Assembly (NCBI GenBank): GCA_039636865.1
Contig: CP144172.1
Span: 2,728,001-2,792,000 of the forward strand
Length of the DNA: 64,000 bases
DNA from: Dermatophilaceae bacterium Sec6.4
GTDB taxonomy: Bacteria > Actinomycetota > Actinomycetes > Actinomycetales > Dermatophilaceae
Direction of reading: 5' to 3'
Positions 43,746-53,275 of this stretch are shown here, piece after piece. Within the stretch, counting starts at the first letter, position 1, and the number at the start of each line of letters is the position of its first letter. Both the position numbers and the translations under genes were made by a program. The notes under the pieces were generated by a model. That model had not been told where the DNA came from. It made no database searches and was given only the letters and a program-made list of their open reading frames with translations.

Positions 43746-45641
43746 TCACTCCACGCTGGCACGTAACCGCGTCAGATCCTTCTGTAGCGCGGTCAGCCGC
43801 TGGGCGATCTCGCGCGCGGAGCCCGGCTCAGAGCGACGCAATTCACTCATCGCCTGGTTGATCTCGCTCAGCAGCGCGACCTCTCGCACCCGCACGAGCA
43901 ATGAGCGGGCGTAACGCAGCGGCGGTCCACCGGTCTCTGCCTCCAACCGGACGGGCAGCGTCGCCACGGCGTACCGGTACAGCAGCTGGTGCACCACCTG
44001 CGGCACCCCGTTCTTGACGTCGTCCAGCCATACGGCCGGCGTCCGCTGGCCCGGTGGTCCCGCGGCCATCACGGCCGCGAACAACGCGCGGTGGGCAGGG
44101 GCGGTGAAGTCGGTGCTGGACACCTGGGAGAGCTCCTGCTCCGGCACGTTCATCGGGAACTGCAACAGGCACTCCAACAATTGCGCCTCGGCCCGCACCA
44201 CCGGGTCACGCTCGTCCGGGGCCGGCATCCCCGGCGACGGCGCGTCGCGTCCGCTCTCGTCGTCGCGGGCCTCGATCGCGCGCTGCGAGCTCCGGTTCGC
44301 GCTGGTCGAAGGAGCGGTTCCGGCGCGGCGTAGTTCAGCACGCAGGTGATCTTCGGACAGCCCGACCCACCCGGCAGCCGTGCGCAGGTATTCCCCGCGC
44401 ATCACCGGCTCGCGGACCGCAGCGATGATCGGTGCGATGGCCCGGGCGCCCTGCACGCGACCTTCCGGAGAGTCCAGGTCGAATCTACGCAGCGTTGTAC
44501 GAACGGCGAACTCGAACATCGGAGTAGCGTCCTGCACCAGTCTGCGGACCGCTTCATCCCCGCCGCTGAGTCGCAACTCGCAGGGGTCCTGCCCGTCCGG
44601 CGCGACCGCGACAAATGAATTGGCGTCCCACTGTCCGGCCATCTCGAACGCCCGCATCGCCGCTTTCTGCCCGGCAGCATCCCCGTCGAACGTGTAGACC
44701 ACCCGTGCAGCCCGCTGATCGGGTGCGTCGCGCAGCAGGCGGCGCAACGTGCGCAGGTGCTCGGACCCGAACGCCGTACCGCACGTCGCGACGGCATGCT
44801 CGACTCCCGCCAGATGGGCCGCCATCACGTCGGTGTAGCCCTCGACGATGACCGCCTCGCGATCTTTGGCAATGGCCTTCTTCGCCAGGTCCAGCCCGTA
44901 GAGCACCTGCGTTTTCTTGTAGATGGGCGTCTCGGACGTGTTCAGGTACTTCGCCTCGATGCGGTCGTCGTCGAAGATGCGGCGAGCGCCGAAACCCACC
45001 GTGTCGCCGGTGATGTCCCGGATCGGCCAGACCAGTCGGCCCCTGAACCGGTCGTAGAGCCCGCGCCCGCGGCCGACCAGCCCGGCCAGCACCACTTCGT
45101 CCTCGGTGAACCCCTTCTGCCGTAGATGGCGCGCGAGCACGTCGCCGCCACGCGGGGCGAAACCGACCCCGAAGTGGGCTGCGGCGTCCTGATCGAATCC
45201 GCGCTTGTGCAGGAACAACCTCCCGGCCAGCGCGTCGGGGGTGTGCAACATCTCCTCGTAGAATTCCGCCGCCACCCGATGCGCCTCGACGAGCCGGGTA
45301 CGTCGCCCGGCGCCTTCTTCACGCGGCCGGTCGCCATCCTCGTAATGCAGTTCGATACCGGCCCGCGAGGCCAGCCGTTCCAGCGTCTCGGAGAAGGTCA
45401 GATGTTCGACCTCCATGACAAAAGAGATGACGTCTCCGCCCTTATCGCACCCGAAACAGTGATAAGTGCCGTTGTCCGAGCTGACGGTGAAAGACGGTGT
45501 CTTCTCGTCGTGGAAGGGGCACAGGCCTTTCAGTGACCGCGGACCAGCCGAGCGCAGGGTGACATGTTCGCGGACGACGTCCTCCAGAGAACTGCGCTCC
45601 TTCACCAGAGCGACGTCGTCTGTCTTGATCAGCCCGGCCAC
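43746..45641 (-). CDS. dnaG: DNA primase
   Basis: A 631-residue DnaG. The N-terminal zinc domain has CPFHDEKTPSFTVSSDNGTY then HCFGCDKGGD. The TOPRIM-type catalytic core includes VIVEGYTDVMAAHLAGVEHA, then VYTFDGDAAGQKAAMRAFE. The C-terminal third (from about 430) is the helicase-binding region. It makes RNA primers for replication. The start is a GTG at 45641. It is followed upstream on the same strand by the dGTPase gene, the same order as in mycobacteria. Confidence 0.96.
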   Translation of the reverse strand: MAGLIKTDDVALVKERSSLEDVVREHVTLRSAGPRSLKGLCPFHDEKTPSFTVSSDNGTYHCFGCDKGGDVISFVMEVEHLTFSETLERLASRAGIELHYEDGDRPREEGAGRRTRLVEAHRVAAEFYEEMLHTPDALAGRLFLHKRGFDQDAAAHFGVGFAPRGGDVLARHLRQKGFTEDEVVLAGLVGRGRGLYDRFRGRLVWPIRDITGDTVGFGARRIFDDDRIEAKYLNTSETPIYKKTQVLYGLDLAKKAIAKDREAVIVEGYTDVMAAHLAGVEHAVATCGTAFGSEHLRTLRRLLRDAPDQRAARVVYTFDGDAAGQKAAMRAFEMAGQWDANSFVAVAPDGQDPCELRLSGGDEAVRRLVQDATPMFEFAVRTTLRRFDLDSPEGRVQGARAIAPIIAAVREPVMRGEYLRTAAGWVGLSEDHLRAELRRAGTAPSTSANRSSQRAIEARDDESGRDAPSPGMPAPDERDPVVRAEAQLLECLLQFPMNVPEQELSQVSSTDFTAPAHRALFAAVMAAGPPGQRTPAVWLDDVKNGVPQVVHQLLYRYAVATLPVRLEAETGGPPLRYARSLLVRVREVALLSEINQAMSELRRSEPGSAREIAQRLTALQKDLTRLRASVE

Positions 45642-45718
45642 CGGTCACCTTTCGCGTGTTGTTCCGCTTGATTCTACGGAGCGCCGCAGCGCCGGCCACG
45701 ACAGCCTGGGGGACGTCG

Positions 45719-46984
45719 TCACGACCACGTCCTCGCGAGATCGAAGGCACGGGGATCGGTCAGGGATGCGACCTGATCGACGGCAACCCGCAGCACGCCA
45801 GCCTCCTCCTGGGCTCGTCGTAGATCCTCCGCAAACATCGGATCCAATCGGGAGGGGTCGCGCAGATACGCCTCGATGAGCGCCTCGATCACTTCCTGCT
45901 GCACCGCCAGCAATGCATTACGGCTGTCGGTCAACCGCACGAACAATGCGTTGATGGCCTTCAACATTGCGCACTCCGCAAGGACGGTCTGCGGGACGAT
46001 CACGCGGGCCCCGTACCTGGTCGCCGGGCCGACACCGTACCGGTCACGGGTGGCGTCGGTAGCGGTGCTCACGAAATGTCCGATCAGCCGACTGGTCATG
46101 TCTTTGAGCGCTGCCACCGCAGCGCGCGAACCGTCGTGCGAGCGGGGGACGATCCCGCTCGCAATCAGTCCGCTGAGTGCTTCTTCCAACAGGTCCCGCT
46201 CCAACTGCGGCGCGAATGTCGATCGGGCGAGGTCGGCCAGTGCAGCGCGCTCATCCGCCGACCACAGCGCGGTGAGCGGTACAAGACCGGAGGTTATTCC
46301 GTCTTCAACGTCGTGCACGGAATACGCGACATCATCGGCCCAGTCCATCACCTGCGCTTCCAGGCACGGTTCGCCTGCCGGAGCGCCGGCCCGCACCCAG
46401 TCGAAGATCTCGGCATCGTCCTCGTAACAGCCGAATTTCATTGTCTCTGAACCAGACTCGGCCCGCTTCCAGGGATATTTCGACGCGGCGTCCAGGCATG
46501 CCCGGGTGAGGTTGAGACCTACCGACCGACCGTCGGCGCGCACTCTCTTGGCCTCCAAACGGGTCAGTAGCCGGAACGTCTGCGCATTGCCCTCGAAACC
46601 TCCGGCCGGCTGCGCCAACCGGTTCAACGCGTCTTCACCGTTGTGCCCGAACGGCGGATGGCCGAGGTCGTGCGCGAGGCACGCCATGTCAACGACATCG
46701 GCATCGCACCCCAGCGCCGCCCCGAACTCCCGGCCGATCTGTGCCACTTCCAGCGAGTGGGTCAGCCGGTTACGAATCAGTTCATCGGTGTCCGGTGGCA
46801 GGACCTGGGTCTTCGTCGCGAGTCGGCGCAAGGCTGCCGAGTGCAGCACCCTCGCGCGGTCGCGTGCGAAATCGTCGCGATCGGCCCTCTTCAGGGCTGG
46901 ATCCTCGGGCAGGAATCGTTGCCGGTCCGCGAGCGAGTAGCCCGGCGGGAGGTGCGCCTCAGACCCCTCCTGGGCACCTCTCAT
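45719..46984 (-). CDS. dgt: deoxyguanosinetriphosphate triphosphohydrolase family protein
   Basis: A 421-residue HD-domain enzyme. Metal ligands are visible in RNRLTHSLEVAQIGREFGAA and in CLAHDLGHPPFGHNGEDAL, with a further Asp in DWADDVAYSVHDVEDG. It would cleave dGTP (or dNTPs) to nucleoside and triphosphate. The ATG at 46984 overlaps the stop of the DUF3806 gene (ATGA), which supports this start over the one at 47038. About 77 bases separate it from dnaG on the same strand. Confidence 0.93.
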   Translation of the reverse strand: MRGAQEGSEAHLPPGYSLADRQRFLPEDPALKRADRDDFARDRARVLHSAALRRLATKTQVLPPDTDELIRNRLTHSLEVAQIGREFGAALGCDADVVDMACLAHDLGHPPFGHNGEDALNRLAQPAGGFEGNAQTFRLLTRLEAKRVRADGRSVGLNLTRACLDAASKYPWKRAESGSETMKFGCYEDDAEIFDWVRAGAPAGEPCLEAQVMDWADDVAYSVHDVEDGITSGLVPLTALWSADERAALADLARSTFAPQLERDLLEEALSGLIASGIVPRSHDGSRAAVAALKDMTSRLIGHFVSTATDATRDRYGVGPATRYGARVIVPQTVLAECAMLKAINALFVRLTDSRNALLAVQQEVIEALIEAYLRDPSRLDPMFAEDLRRAQEEAGVLRVAVDQVASLTDPRAFDLARTWS

Positions 46985-47403
46985 GCCTTCTCGGCACCGA
47001 GCTGAGCAACCACATGTCCGGCAAACTCGCCCAGCCAACCACGTTGCCCTGCATTCCAGTTGTCGGCAACCAGGTCCGCCGGAAAGAGGACTCCCGCCTC
47101 GTCCGCACCGACCAGCGCCAGGTCGGACCCGTCGGTATCGGTCACCACATGCCAGGAGACGTCGGAGCGACGCTGGACGTATTCACCCATCGCCATCCCG
47201 ATCATCGTCAGCACCTGCGTAGGGTCGGCGCGCTGCGTCTCGGGGGTGTCCAACACCGCATCAAAATGAGCTTCGTAGGCTCGCTCGATCGAGGCAACGT
47301 CATCCAGGTCGATACCAGCGCGCTCGGCGTCGGCCAGCCACCCGGTGAGCGCGCGCTGCGATGTGCGGTCCAGTTTCTGGATGCGCAGTTCGGAGCCGGT
47401 CAT
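46981..47403 (-). CDS. DUF3806 domain protein
   Basis: A 140-residue soluble protein. The pattern LDDVASIERAYEAHF, then TQVLTMIGMAMGEYVQRRSD, then VSWHVVTDTDGSDLALVG, fits the DUF3806 family, which is of unknown function. It overlaps both neighbours by four bases (DUF2277 upstream, dgt downstream), so it belongs to one tightly coupled operon. Confidence 0.78.
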   Translation of the reverse strand: MTGSELRIQKLDRTSQRALTGWLADAERAGIDLDDVASIERAYEAHFDAVLDTPETQRADPTQVLTMIGMAMGEYVQRRSDVSWHVVTDTDGSDLALVGADEAGVLFPADLVADNWNAGQRGWLGEFAGHVVAQLGAEKA

Positions 47404-47675
47404 CGGGATTCCGCGAAGCGCGCTAGGCTGCGTGACTTGGTCTTCTCCGCCTCTACTGCGCGATTCTTCGGCGGGGCAGTGGTCACCAATGCGTCGACCA
47501 ACTCGCGGGTGAGCTCGGCGATGAGTTGCGCTGCACGGTCGAAGGCGGGTTGGTTGGAAACCGAGGGAGTACGTGTACCGGCGATTTTGCGAACGTACTG
47601 CAACGCAGCCGCCTGCACCTCATCGTCCGTTGCGGGTGGGGCGAAGTTGTTCAACGCTCGAATATTGCGGCACAT
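47400..47675 (-). CDS. DUF2277 family protein
   Basis: A 91-residue protein beginning MCRNIRALNNFAPPATDDEV, with AALQYVRKIAGTRTPS further on, the typical DUF2277 sequence with its early Cys. Small basic protein of unknown function, common in actinobacteria. The start at 47675 is divergent from the sulfurtransferase gene, 52 bases away, and its stop overlaps the next gene (ATGA). Confidence 0.88.
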   Translation of the reverse strand: MCRNIRALNNFAPPATDDEVQAAALQYVRKIAGTRTPSVSNQPAFDRAAQLIAELTRELVDALVTTAPPKNRAVEAEKTKSRSLARFAESR

Positions 47676-47727
47676 GGCCCCAAGGTTGGCACATGCCGCT
47701 GCGGCGCGGAGCCCCTATTGTGCAGAC

Positions 47728-48573
47728 ATGACGCGTGCCCTACGCCCGCTCGTCGACGTCGCCACCCTGCACGAGTGGGTCACCGCCGACCGACCTGGGC
47801 CGACCCTGCTCGATGTCCGCTGGTCGCTCGGTATGCCGAGCCTGCGGCCCTCGTACGACGAAGGCCATCTGCCGGGGGCAGCGTGGGTGGAGTTCGAGCA
47901 GGCCTGCTCCGGAACCCCGCACCCGCGACAGAGGGGCGGGCGACACCCGATGCCCGACCTTGCCATTTTCGAAGCAGCCATGTGGGCGGCCGGAGTATGC
48001 AACGAGCGGCCCGTCGTCATCTACGACCAGGCAAACTCATTGGCGGCAAGCCGGTGCTGGTGGTTGTTGCAGTATTTCGGCAAAGAAGATGTTCAAGTGC
48101 TCGACGGCGGCCTCACCGCCTGGAGCGCTGCGGGGCTGAACATCACCACAGACATCCCTACGGCGCAGGGAGACTTTGTGGCGACCCCGGGTCATGTTGC
48201 GCTGGTCGATGCAGATGCAGCTGCCGAGTACGCCGACCGCTCCACTCTGCTGGACGCCCGCCCGGCAACACGATTTCTCGGGCGGGGCGAGACGATCGAC
48301 CCCGTCGCCGGGCACATCCCCGGTGCGAGGAGCGTCCCGGCGCTGGAAAACGTGCACCCCGACGGACGCTTCCTGTCCCCCGACGACCTTGCGATGCGCT
48401 TCACCGCTGACGGCATTCGACCCGAGTCACAGGTCGCGACCTACTGCGGCTCGGGCGTGCAGGCCACCCATCTGGCTCTGGCCCTGGAAGTTTCCGGCAT
48501 CCATCCGCAGACGGCGGTGTACATCGGGTCCTGGTCGGATTGGATCACCGACCCCGACCGACCCGTCGCGTGA
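47728..48573 (+). CDS. sseA: thiosulfate/3-mercaptopyruvate sulfurtransferase (two rhodanese domains)
   Basis: A 281-residue protein with two rhodanese modules. The N-terminal inactive one has LLDVRWSLG and the H-L-P-G-A motif EGHLPGAAWVEFE. The C-terminal one has LLDARPATRF, then GHIPGARSVP and the active-site Cys in VATYCGSGVQATHLAL. It transfers sulfur from thiosulfate or mercaptopyruvate to acceptors such as cyanide or thiols. The loop CGSGVQ is compatible with either substrate. It stands alone, between divergent DUF2277 and convergent gluD. Confidence 0.9.
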   Translation: MTRALRPLVDVATLHEWVTADRPGPTLLDVRWSLGMPSLRPSYDEGHLPGAAWVEFEQACSGTPHPRQRGGRHPMPDLAIFEAAMWAAGVCNERPVVIYDQANSLAASRCWWLLQYFGKEDVQVLDGGLTAWSAAGLNITTDIPTAQGDFVATPGHVALVDADAAAEYADRSTLLDARPATRFLGRGETIDPVAGHIPGARSVPALENVHPDGRFLSPDDLAMRFTADGIRPESQVATYCGSGVQATHLALALEVSGIHPQTAVYIGSWSDWITDPDRPVA

Positions 48574-48605
48574 CCCCGACCCGACCACAGTCCGCGACGG
48601 GAAGG

Positions 48606-49553
48606 TCAGCTGCCAACGCTGGGCGCAGCGAAACCTGCGGGACCTGCTGACGACGGTCCAGCGACAACGCCCGATCCACCGCCGGGTCCCGGTGCGGCCC
48701 CTGCGCTACGACCACGCCGCTTCATCCGTCGCTCAACGAGCTCAGCGAGTTTGCCGATGCCGTAGTTGAGCAGAATGTAGATCGCCGCAACCACCACGAG
48801 CATCGCGAAGATGTTGCCGTTTGCCGCCGTTGCCGGCTTACTTCGGTTGAGCAACTCCCCGTAGAAGACGGTGTAACCGAGCGCAGTGTCCTTCAGCACA
48901 ACCACCAACTGCCCGATCAGGGCCGGCAGCATGGTGGTCACCGCCTGCGGTAGCAGGATCGTCCGAACCGTCTGACCGGCCGGCAAACCGATGGCCAGAC
49001 CGGCTTCCCGCTGGCCTCCGGGTAACTGGTCCACACCCGATCGGATCACTTCGCAAATAACAGCAGAGTTGTAGAAGACGAGCCCGCTGACGGTTGCGAC
49101 CAGCGGTCGTGTCCCCGAATCAATCCACCCCTGGGCGCTGAGCAGACCGAAGATGAACAGCATCATCAGCAGCACCGGGATGGCGCGAGTCACCTCGACC
49201 CACGCCCCGGCGACGACTTTGACCGCACGCAGTAGAACAGCGACGGGCGACTGCTTCGCCGGCGGTTCGATCAGCCGCAGCATCGCCAACACCGCACCCA
49301 GCACGCAACTGATCACGATGGCAATGGCCGCTGCCTTCAGCGTGCCGACCAGTCCGGGCAGCAGATAGTTCTTCCACAGCGAACTGGTGAGGAACGGTCT
49401 CCACTTGTAAGCATCGAACTGGCCCTTGTCGTTCAACCGCAACGCAGCCAGCGCGAGCAGCACAAGGAGAAGGGCACTACCCACGATGCCCAGGATCAGA
49501 TGACGGCGGCGAGCTTTCGGTCCCGGCGCATCGAACAGCACCGAGGAATTCAT
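48606..49553 (-). CDS. gluD: glutamate-type ABC transporter permease
   Basis: A 315-residue polar amino acid permease. It has an N-terminal helix, then the membrane core with the conserved EAA-type loop (QREAGLAIGLPAGQTVRTIL then LPQAV) that contacts the ATPase. It pairs with GluC to form the channel. The last 45 residues are a Gly/Ala/Pro tail (AAPGPGGGSGVVAGPSSAG) without obvious role. Start overlaps the gluC stop (ATGA). Last gene of gluABCD. Confidence 0.92.
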   Translation of the reverse strand: MNSSVLFDAPGPKARRRHLILGIVGSALLLVLLALAALRLNDKGQFDAYKWRPFLTSSLWKNYLLPGLVGTLKAAAIAIVISCVLGAVLAMLRLIEPPAKQSPVAVLLRAVKVVAGAWVEVTRAIPVLLMMLFIFGLLSAQGWIDSGTRPLVATVSGLVFYNSAVICEVIRSGVDQLPGGQREAGLAIGLPAGQTVRTILLPQAVTTMLPALIGQLVVVLKDTALGYTVFYGELLNRSKPATAANGNIFAMLVVVAAIYILLNYGIGKLAELVERRMKRRGRSAGAAPGPGGGSGVVAGPSSAGPAGFAAPSVGS

Positions 49554-50230
49554 CGCTTCACCGCCACGCGTCGGCCGAGAACGCCGATACTCAGGCCCGT
49601 GGGAAGGGTCAGCAGCACGAAGAGCAACCCGATCAGCAAGAACGCCGCGTTGAGGCTCCCGGGATCACGCTCGGTCACCGACTTCAACACCGCAGACAGC
49701 TCATTGACACCGATGACAACCGCCACAGTCGTGTTCTTCGTCAGTGCGATCAGGGTATTACCCAGCGGCACAACGGCTCCTCGGAACGCCTGCGGAAGGA
49801 TGATCTCCCGCATGCTCTGCGCAAAGGTCAAACCAATGGAGCGTGCTGCTTCAGCCTGACCGAGCGGGATCGTGTTGACCCCCGCGCGCAGCGATTCGCA
49901 GACATAACTCGCGTGGTAGACGGTGAGCCCGATCCACGCCAATCGGAAGGTATTGCTGTTGGCGAAGTTGGGATCGCTGTCGTTGGCAAGTTTGAGTCCG
50001 AGCTGGATGTACAACACGAAACTGCACGACAAGATGATCAGAGTCAGCGGAGTATTACGGAAGATATTGACGTAGGACGTCCCGAAGAACCGCAGAATCC
50101 GCACTGGCGACAGCCGCAACACGGCCACGATGGTGCCGAGGATCAAACTTCCGATACCGCTGAGCAGGGTCAGCTTGATCGTTGTCCAGAACGCCGCCCA
50201 GATATCGAATTCTGAGAACAGACTGGTCAC
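49550..50230 (-). CDS. gluC: glutamate-type ABC transporter permease
   Basis: A 226-residue permease of the HisM/GlnP family, with about five helices and the ATPase-contact loop GQAEAARSIGLTFAQSMREI then ILPQA. Start is GTG 50230, twelve bases after gluB. Together with GluD it forms the membrane channel for glutamate or a related polar amino acid. Confidence 0.92.
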   Translation of the reverse strand: MTSLFSEFDIWAAFWTTIKLTLLSGIGSLILGTIVAVLRLSPVRILRFFGTSYVNIFRNTPLTLIILSCSFVLYIQLGLKLANDSDPNFANSNTFRLAWIGLTVYHASYVCESLRAGVNTIPLGQAEAARSIGLTFAQSMREIILPQAFRGAVVPLGNTLIALTKNTTVAVVIGVNELSAVLKSVTERDPGSLNAAFLLIGLLFVLLTLPTGLSIGVLGRRVAVKR

Positions 50231-50242
50231 GACGTCCTCCGG

Positions 50243-51097
50243 TCAGCTGGCACAAGCAGTCTGCTTCGGGGGGTTGGTCTTCTCGTTGAACTTGTAGTCC
50301 GCGCCGAGGTTGTTCGCTACGGCCTTCTTCCACTCGCCCGAGGAGATGGTCTTGGCGATTGCGTCATCGATCTTCTTGCACATCGCGGCATCGCCCTTCT
50401 TGATACCGACGCCATATTGTTCTTCACTGAAGGTGCCGCCGACGAGCTTGAACTTGTCCTTGTACTGAGCCTGGTTCGCGTACCCGGCAAGGATTGTGTC
50501 GTCGGTGGTCATCGCATCGATGGAACCGGAAGCGAGCGCTTCGGCGCACGCAGAGTAGGTGTCGAACTTCTGCGGCACCAGTGCCGGCGCCTTCTCTTTG
50601 AGGTTGTCGACCGACGTGGAGCCGGTGACCGAGCACACCTTCTTACCGGACAGGTCGTTCACACCGGTGATCTTGGAGGCCTTGGCCACCAGAATGGACT
50701 GACCTGCCACGAAGTACGGCCCGGCGAACGAGACGATCTTCTTGCGCTTGGGACTGATCGAATAGGTGGCGAAGGTCATCTGCACGGTGCCGGCCTGCAG
50801 CATCTTCTCGCGCTGCGGGGAGGGTGTCTCGACGAAGTCGATCTTGTTGAAACCCATCTTGGCGGCCACACAGGTCGCCATGTCAACGTCGAGGCCGGTG
50901 TATTTGTCACCGTCTTTGAGGCCCATACCCGGCTGGTCGTACTTGATCCCGACCTTGACGGTGCCGCCGGAATCAGGCAGCTTGCACACCGCGTCCTTCG
51001 CGGCGGCGGAACCGCCACCGGAGTCGCCACCGCATCCGCTCAGAGCGACGCCGATGGCGGCCAGGGATGCTGCTGTGGTGATTGCGCGGATCTTCAT
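50243..51097 (-). CDS. gluB: glutamate-binding lipoprotein of the ABC importer
   Basis: A 284-residue periplasmic-binding-protein homologue, anchored by a lipobox (ALSGCGGDS, Cys near residue 22). The SBP family 3 fold is seen in VKVGIKYDQPGMGLKDGDKY, GLDVDMATCVAAKMG and the hinge motif GKKVCSVTGSTSVDN. It catches glutamate (or aspartate) outside the cell. The ATG has a strong GGAGGA ribosome binding site. It lies between the ATPase and permease genes as in gluABCD of corynebacteria. Confidence 0.92.
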   Translation of the reverse strand: MKIRAITTAASLAAIGVALSGCGGDSGGGSAAAKDAVCKLPDSGGTVKVGIKYDQPGMGLKDGDKYTGLDVDMATCVAAKMGFNKIDFVETPSPQREKMLQAGTVQMTFATYSISPKRKKIVSFAGPYFVAGQSILVAKASKITGVNDLSGKKVCSVTGSTSVDNLKEKAPALVPQKFDTYSACAEALASGSIDAMTTDDTILAGYANQAQYKDKFKLVGGTFSEEQYGVGIKKGDAAMCKKIDDAIAKTISSGEWKKAVANNLGADYKFNEKTNPPKQTACAS

Positions 51098-51155
51098 GGG
51101 GTTCCTCCGAAAATAGTTAGCTGCCGGGTCAAGAAAGAAATCAACGAGCGCGAAT

Positions 51156-51938
51156 TCAGTGGGTCAGGATCTTGGATAGGAAGTCTTTGGCGCGAGCGGA
51201 CTGCGGGTTGGTGAAGAATTCCTCGGGCGGGCCCTGTTCCAGGATTTCCCCGTCTGCCATGAAGAGCACACGGTCCGCGGCACGACGGGCGAAGCCCATC
51301 TCATGGGTGACCACGATCATCGTCATGCCGTCTTTTGCCAGGCCGGTCATCACGTCCAAGACCTCATTGATCATCTCTGGGTCCAGCGCGCTGGTCGGCT
51401 CGTCGAAGAGCATCACCTTGGGGTCCATTGCGAGCGCGCGAGCAATCGCGACGCGCTGCTGTTGGCCACCGGAGAGTTGCGCGGGGTACTTGTCGCGTTG
51501 GGCTTCGACTCCGACCCGCTTCAGCAGCTCCATGGCTCGCGCTTCAGCGTCGGACTTGCTGACCTTGCGCACCTTGATCGGACCCAGCGACACGTTCTGC
51601 AGGATCGTCTTGTGCGCGAATAGATTGAACGACTGGAAGACCATGCCGACATCAGCACGCAGCCGGGCGAGTTCGGCGCCCTCCTCCGGCAGCTTGATGC
51701 CGTCGATGGAGATGCTGCCGGACTCGTAGGTCTCCAGGCGGTTGATCGTGCGACACAACGTCGACTTACCGGAGCCGGAGGGCCCCAGCACCACGACCAC
51801 CTCACCCTTGGCAACGGTGAGGTCGATGTTCTTGAGGACGTGCAGGTCGCCGAAGTGCTTGTTGACCTCGCTCATGACGACCAGCCCGGAGCTGGCGGGG
51901 GCTGAGAATCCCGAAGACCCTGAAGTGTTCTGCGTCAC
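51156..51938 (-). CDS. gluA: glutamate-type ABC transporter ATP-binding protein
   Basis: A 260-residue ATPase. Walker A is GPSGSGKST, the signature [15 protein letters not shown], Walker [15 protein letters not shown] and the switch His in [11 protein letters not shown], all typical for polar amino acid importers. The first 20 residues are Ser/Gly-rich and not part of the fold, so the start might be GTG or ATG slightly downstream (MSEVNKHFG). First gene of the gluABCD operon. Confidence 0.93.
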   Translation of the reverse strand: MTQNTSGSSGFSAPASSGLVVMSEVNKHFGDLHVLKNIDLTVAKGEVVVVLGPSGSGKSTLCRTINRLETYESGSISIDGIKLPEEGAELARLRADVGMVFQSFNLFAHKTILQNVSLGPIKVRKVSKSDAEARAMELLKRVGVEAQRDKYPAQLSGGQQQRVAIARALAMDPKVMLFDEPTSALDPEMINEVLDVMTGLAKDGMTMIVVTHEMGFARRAADRVLFMADGEILEQGPPEEFFTNPQSARAKDFLSKILTH

Positions 51939-52027
51939 AGTCAGGAACCCTACAAGGTCTTGCCAGGTTTTCTTAATGTATTGGAGCTATACCCACGATC
52001 GCTACGGATTCGTTACGCACCGGCTTT

Positions 52028-53206
52028 CTAGCCTCCCGAGACCGCCAACTCCGCCTGCCCGATCTCGGCCCGCTGTCGATCATCCAGCGACCGCGAGTTC
52101 AGCCAGCCGTCCGGCAGGATCACCCGCCGCTCGGACCCCGCCCGACCCCGTTGGCCCTCTGCCGGCTCCCCGGGCCAGGGCTGATCGAGGTCGAGGGTGC
52201 CGATGAGCCGGTCCAGGGAGTCCAGCGAGTCCACCAGCGCCAGGCTGGACCGCAACTCACCGCCCACCCGGAATCCCTTGAAATACCAGGCAATGTGCTT
52301 ACGGATGTCTCGACAGCCCTTTTCCTCGGACTCATAGAACTGACAGAGGTAGGTCGCGTGCTGACGCAGCGTTGCGGTGACCTCCCGCAATGTCGGACGG
52401 ATGCGTTGACCGCTGCCTTCGAACGCGGCCGCGAGATCGGCGAAGAGCCAGGGCCGTCCCAGACAACCGCGTCCCACGACAACTCCGTCGCACCCGGTCT
52501 GAGCCACCATTGCCAAGGCATCTTCCGCCGACCAGATGTCCCCGTTACCGAGCACGGGCACCTCGGTAACGACCTCTTTGAGGCGGGCGATCGCCGACCA
52601 GTCAGCAGTGCCGGAGTACGCCTGGGATGCCGTCCGAGCATGCAGGGCAACCGCAGCGACCCCCTCACCTTGGGCGATCCGACCCGCCTCCAGGTAGGTG
52701 AGGTGGTCCGAGTCGATCCCCTTGCGCATCTTGATGGTGACGGGAACGTCGTACGCAGAGGCCTCCCGCACTGCTGCTGCAATGATCGCGCGAAAGAGGT
52801 CGGTCTTCCATGGCAGCGCAGAGCCGCCACCCTTGCGGGTAATCTTCGGGACCGGGCAACCGAAGTTCAGATCGATGTGGTCGCAGCGATTCTCGCTGAC
52901 GAGCAGGTGCACCGCGTGTGCAGTGGTGACAGGGTCCACGCTGTAGAGCTGAATCGAGCGGGGTGCTTCAGCTGCGTCATGCTCGATGAGCCGCATCGTC
53001 ATGGCGTTGCGCTCGACCAGTGCGCGGGAGGTGATCATCTCGCTGACGTACAGGCTGCGGGCGCCACTGGCAGCGGTATCGCGGTCGCCGTACTCGCGGC
53101 AGAGCCGACGGAAGGCGCGGTTGGTGATCCCGGCCATCGGGGCAAGAACCACGGGGGTCTCGATGACGTGGCGGCCGATTCGCAGGGCAGGCAGAAGTGC
53201 TGTCAT
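52028..53206 (-). CDS. dusB: tRNA-dihydrouridine synthase
   Basis: A 392-residue FMN enzyme. The N-terminus VLAPMAGITNRAFRRLCRE and the catalytic Cys region DLNFGCPVPKITRKGGGSAL are diagnostic, and the phosphate-binding NGDIWSAEDA and GVVVGRGCLGRPWLF follow. It reduces uridine to dihydrouridine in the tRNA D loop with NADPH. ATG 53206 (MTALLPALRIG) is chosen over 53230. A C-terminal extension of about 40 residues with RxG-rich sequence is present. Confidence 0.94.
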   Translation of the reverse strand: MTALLPALRIGRHVIETPVVLAPMAGITNRAFRRLCREYGDRDTAASGARSLYVSEMITSRALVERNAMTMRLIEHDAAEAPRSIQLYSVDPVTTAHAVHLLVSENRCDHIDLNFGCPVPKITRKGGGSALPWKTDLFRAIIAAAVREASAYDVPVTIKMRKGIDSDHLTYLEAGRIAQGEGVAAVALHARTASQAYSGTADWSAIARLKEVVTEVPVLGNGDIWSAEDALAMVAQTGCDGVVVGRGCLGRPWLFADLAAAFEGSGQRIRPTLREVTATLRQHATYLCQFYESEEKGCRDIRKHIAWYFKGFRVGGELRSSLALVDSLDSLDRLIGTLDLDQPWPGEPAEGQRGRAGSERRVILPDGWLNSRSLDDRQRAEIGQAELAVSGG

Positions 53207-53275
53207 AACGCCGCCCAGTGTCGCAAACATCCCTGCAGACCCGCGTATGGGCCGCTGTGCCGCACACTTTCTACC

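Noticed and set aside
46741..47727. N-terminal extension of the sulfurtransferase frame
   Set aside because: The upstream part is antisense to dgt, DUF3806 and DUF2277 genes; rhodanese homology starts at ATG 47728.
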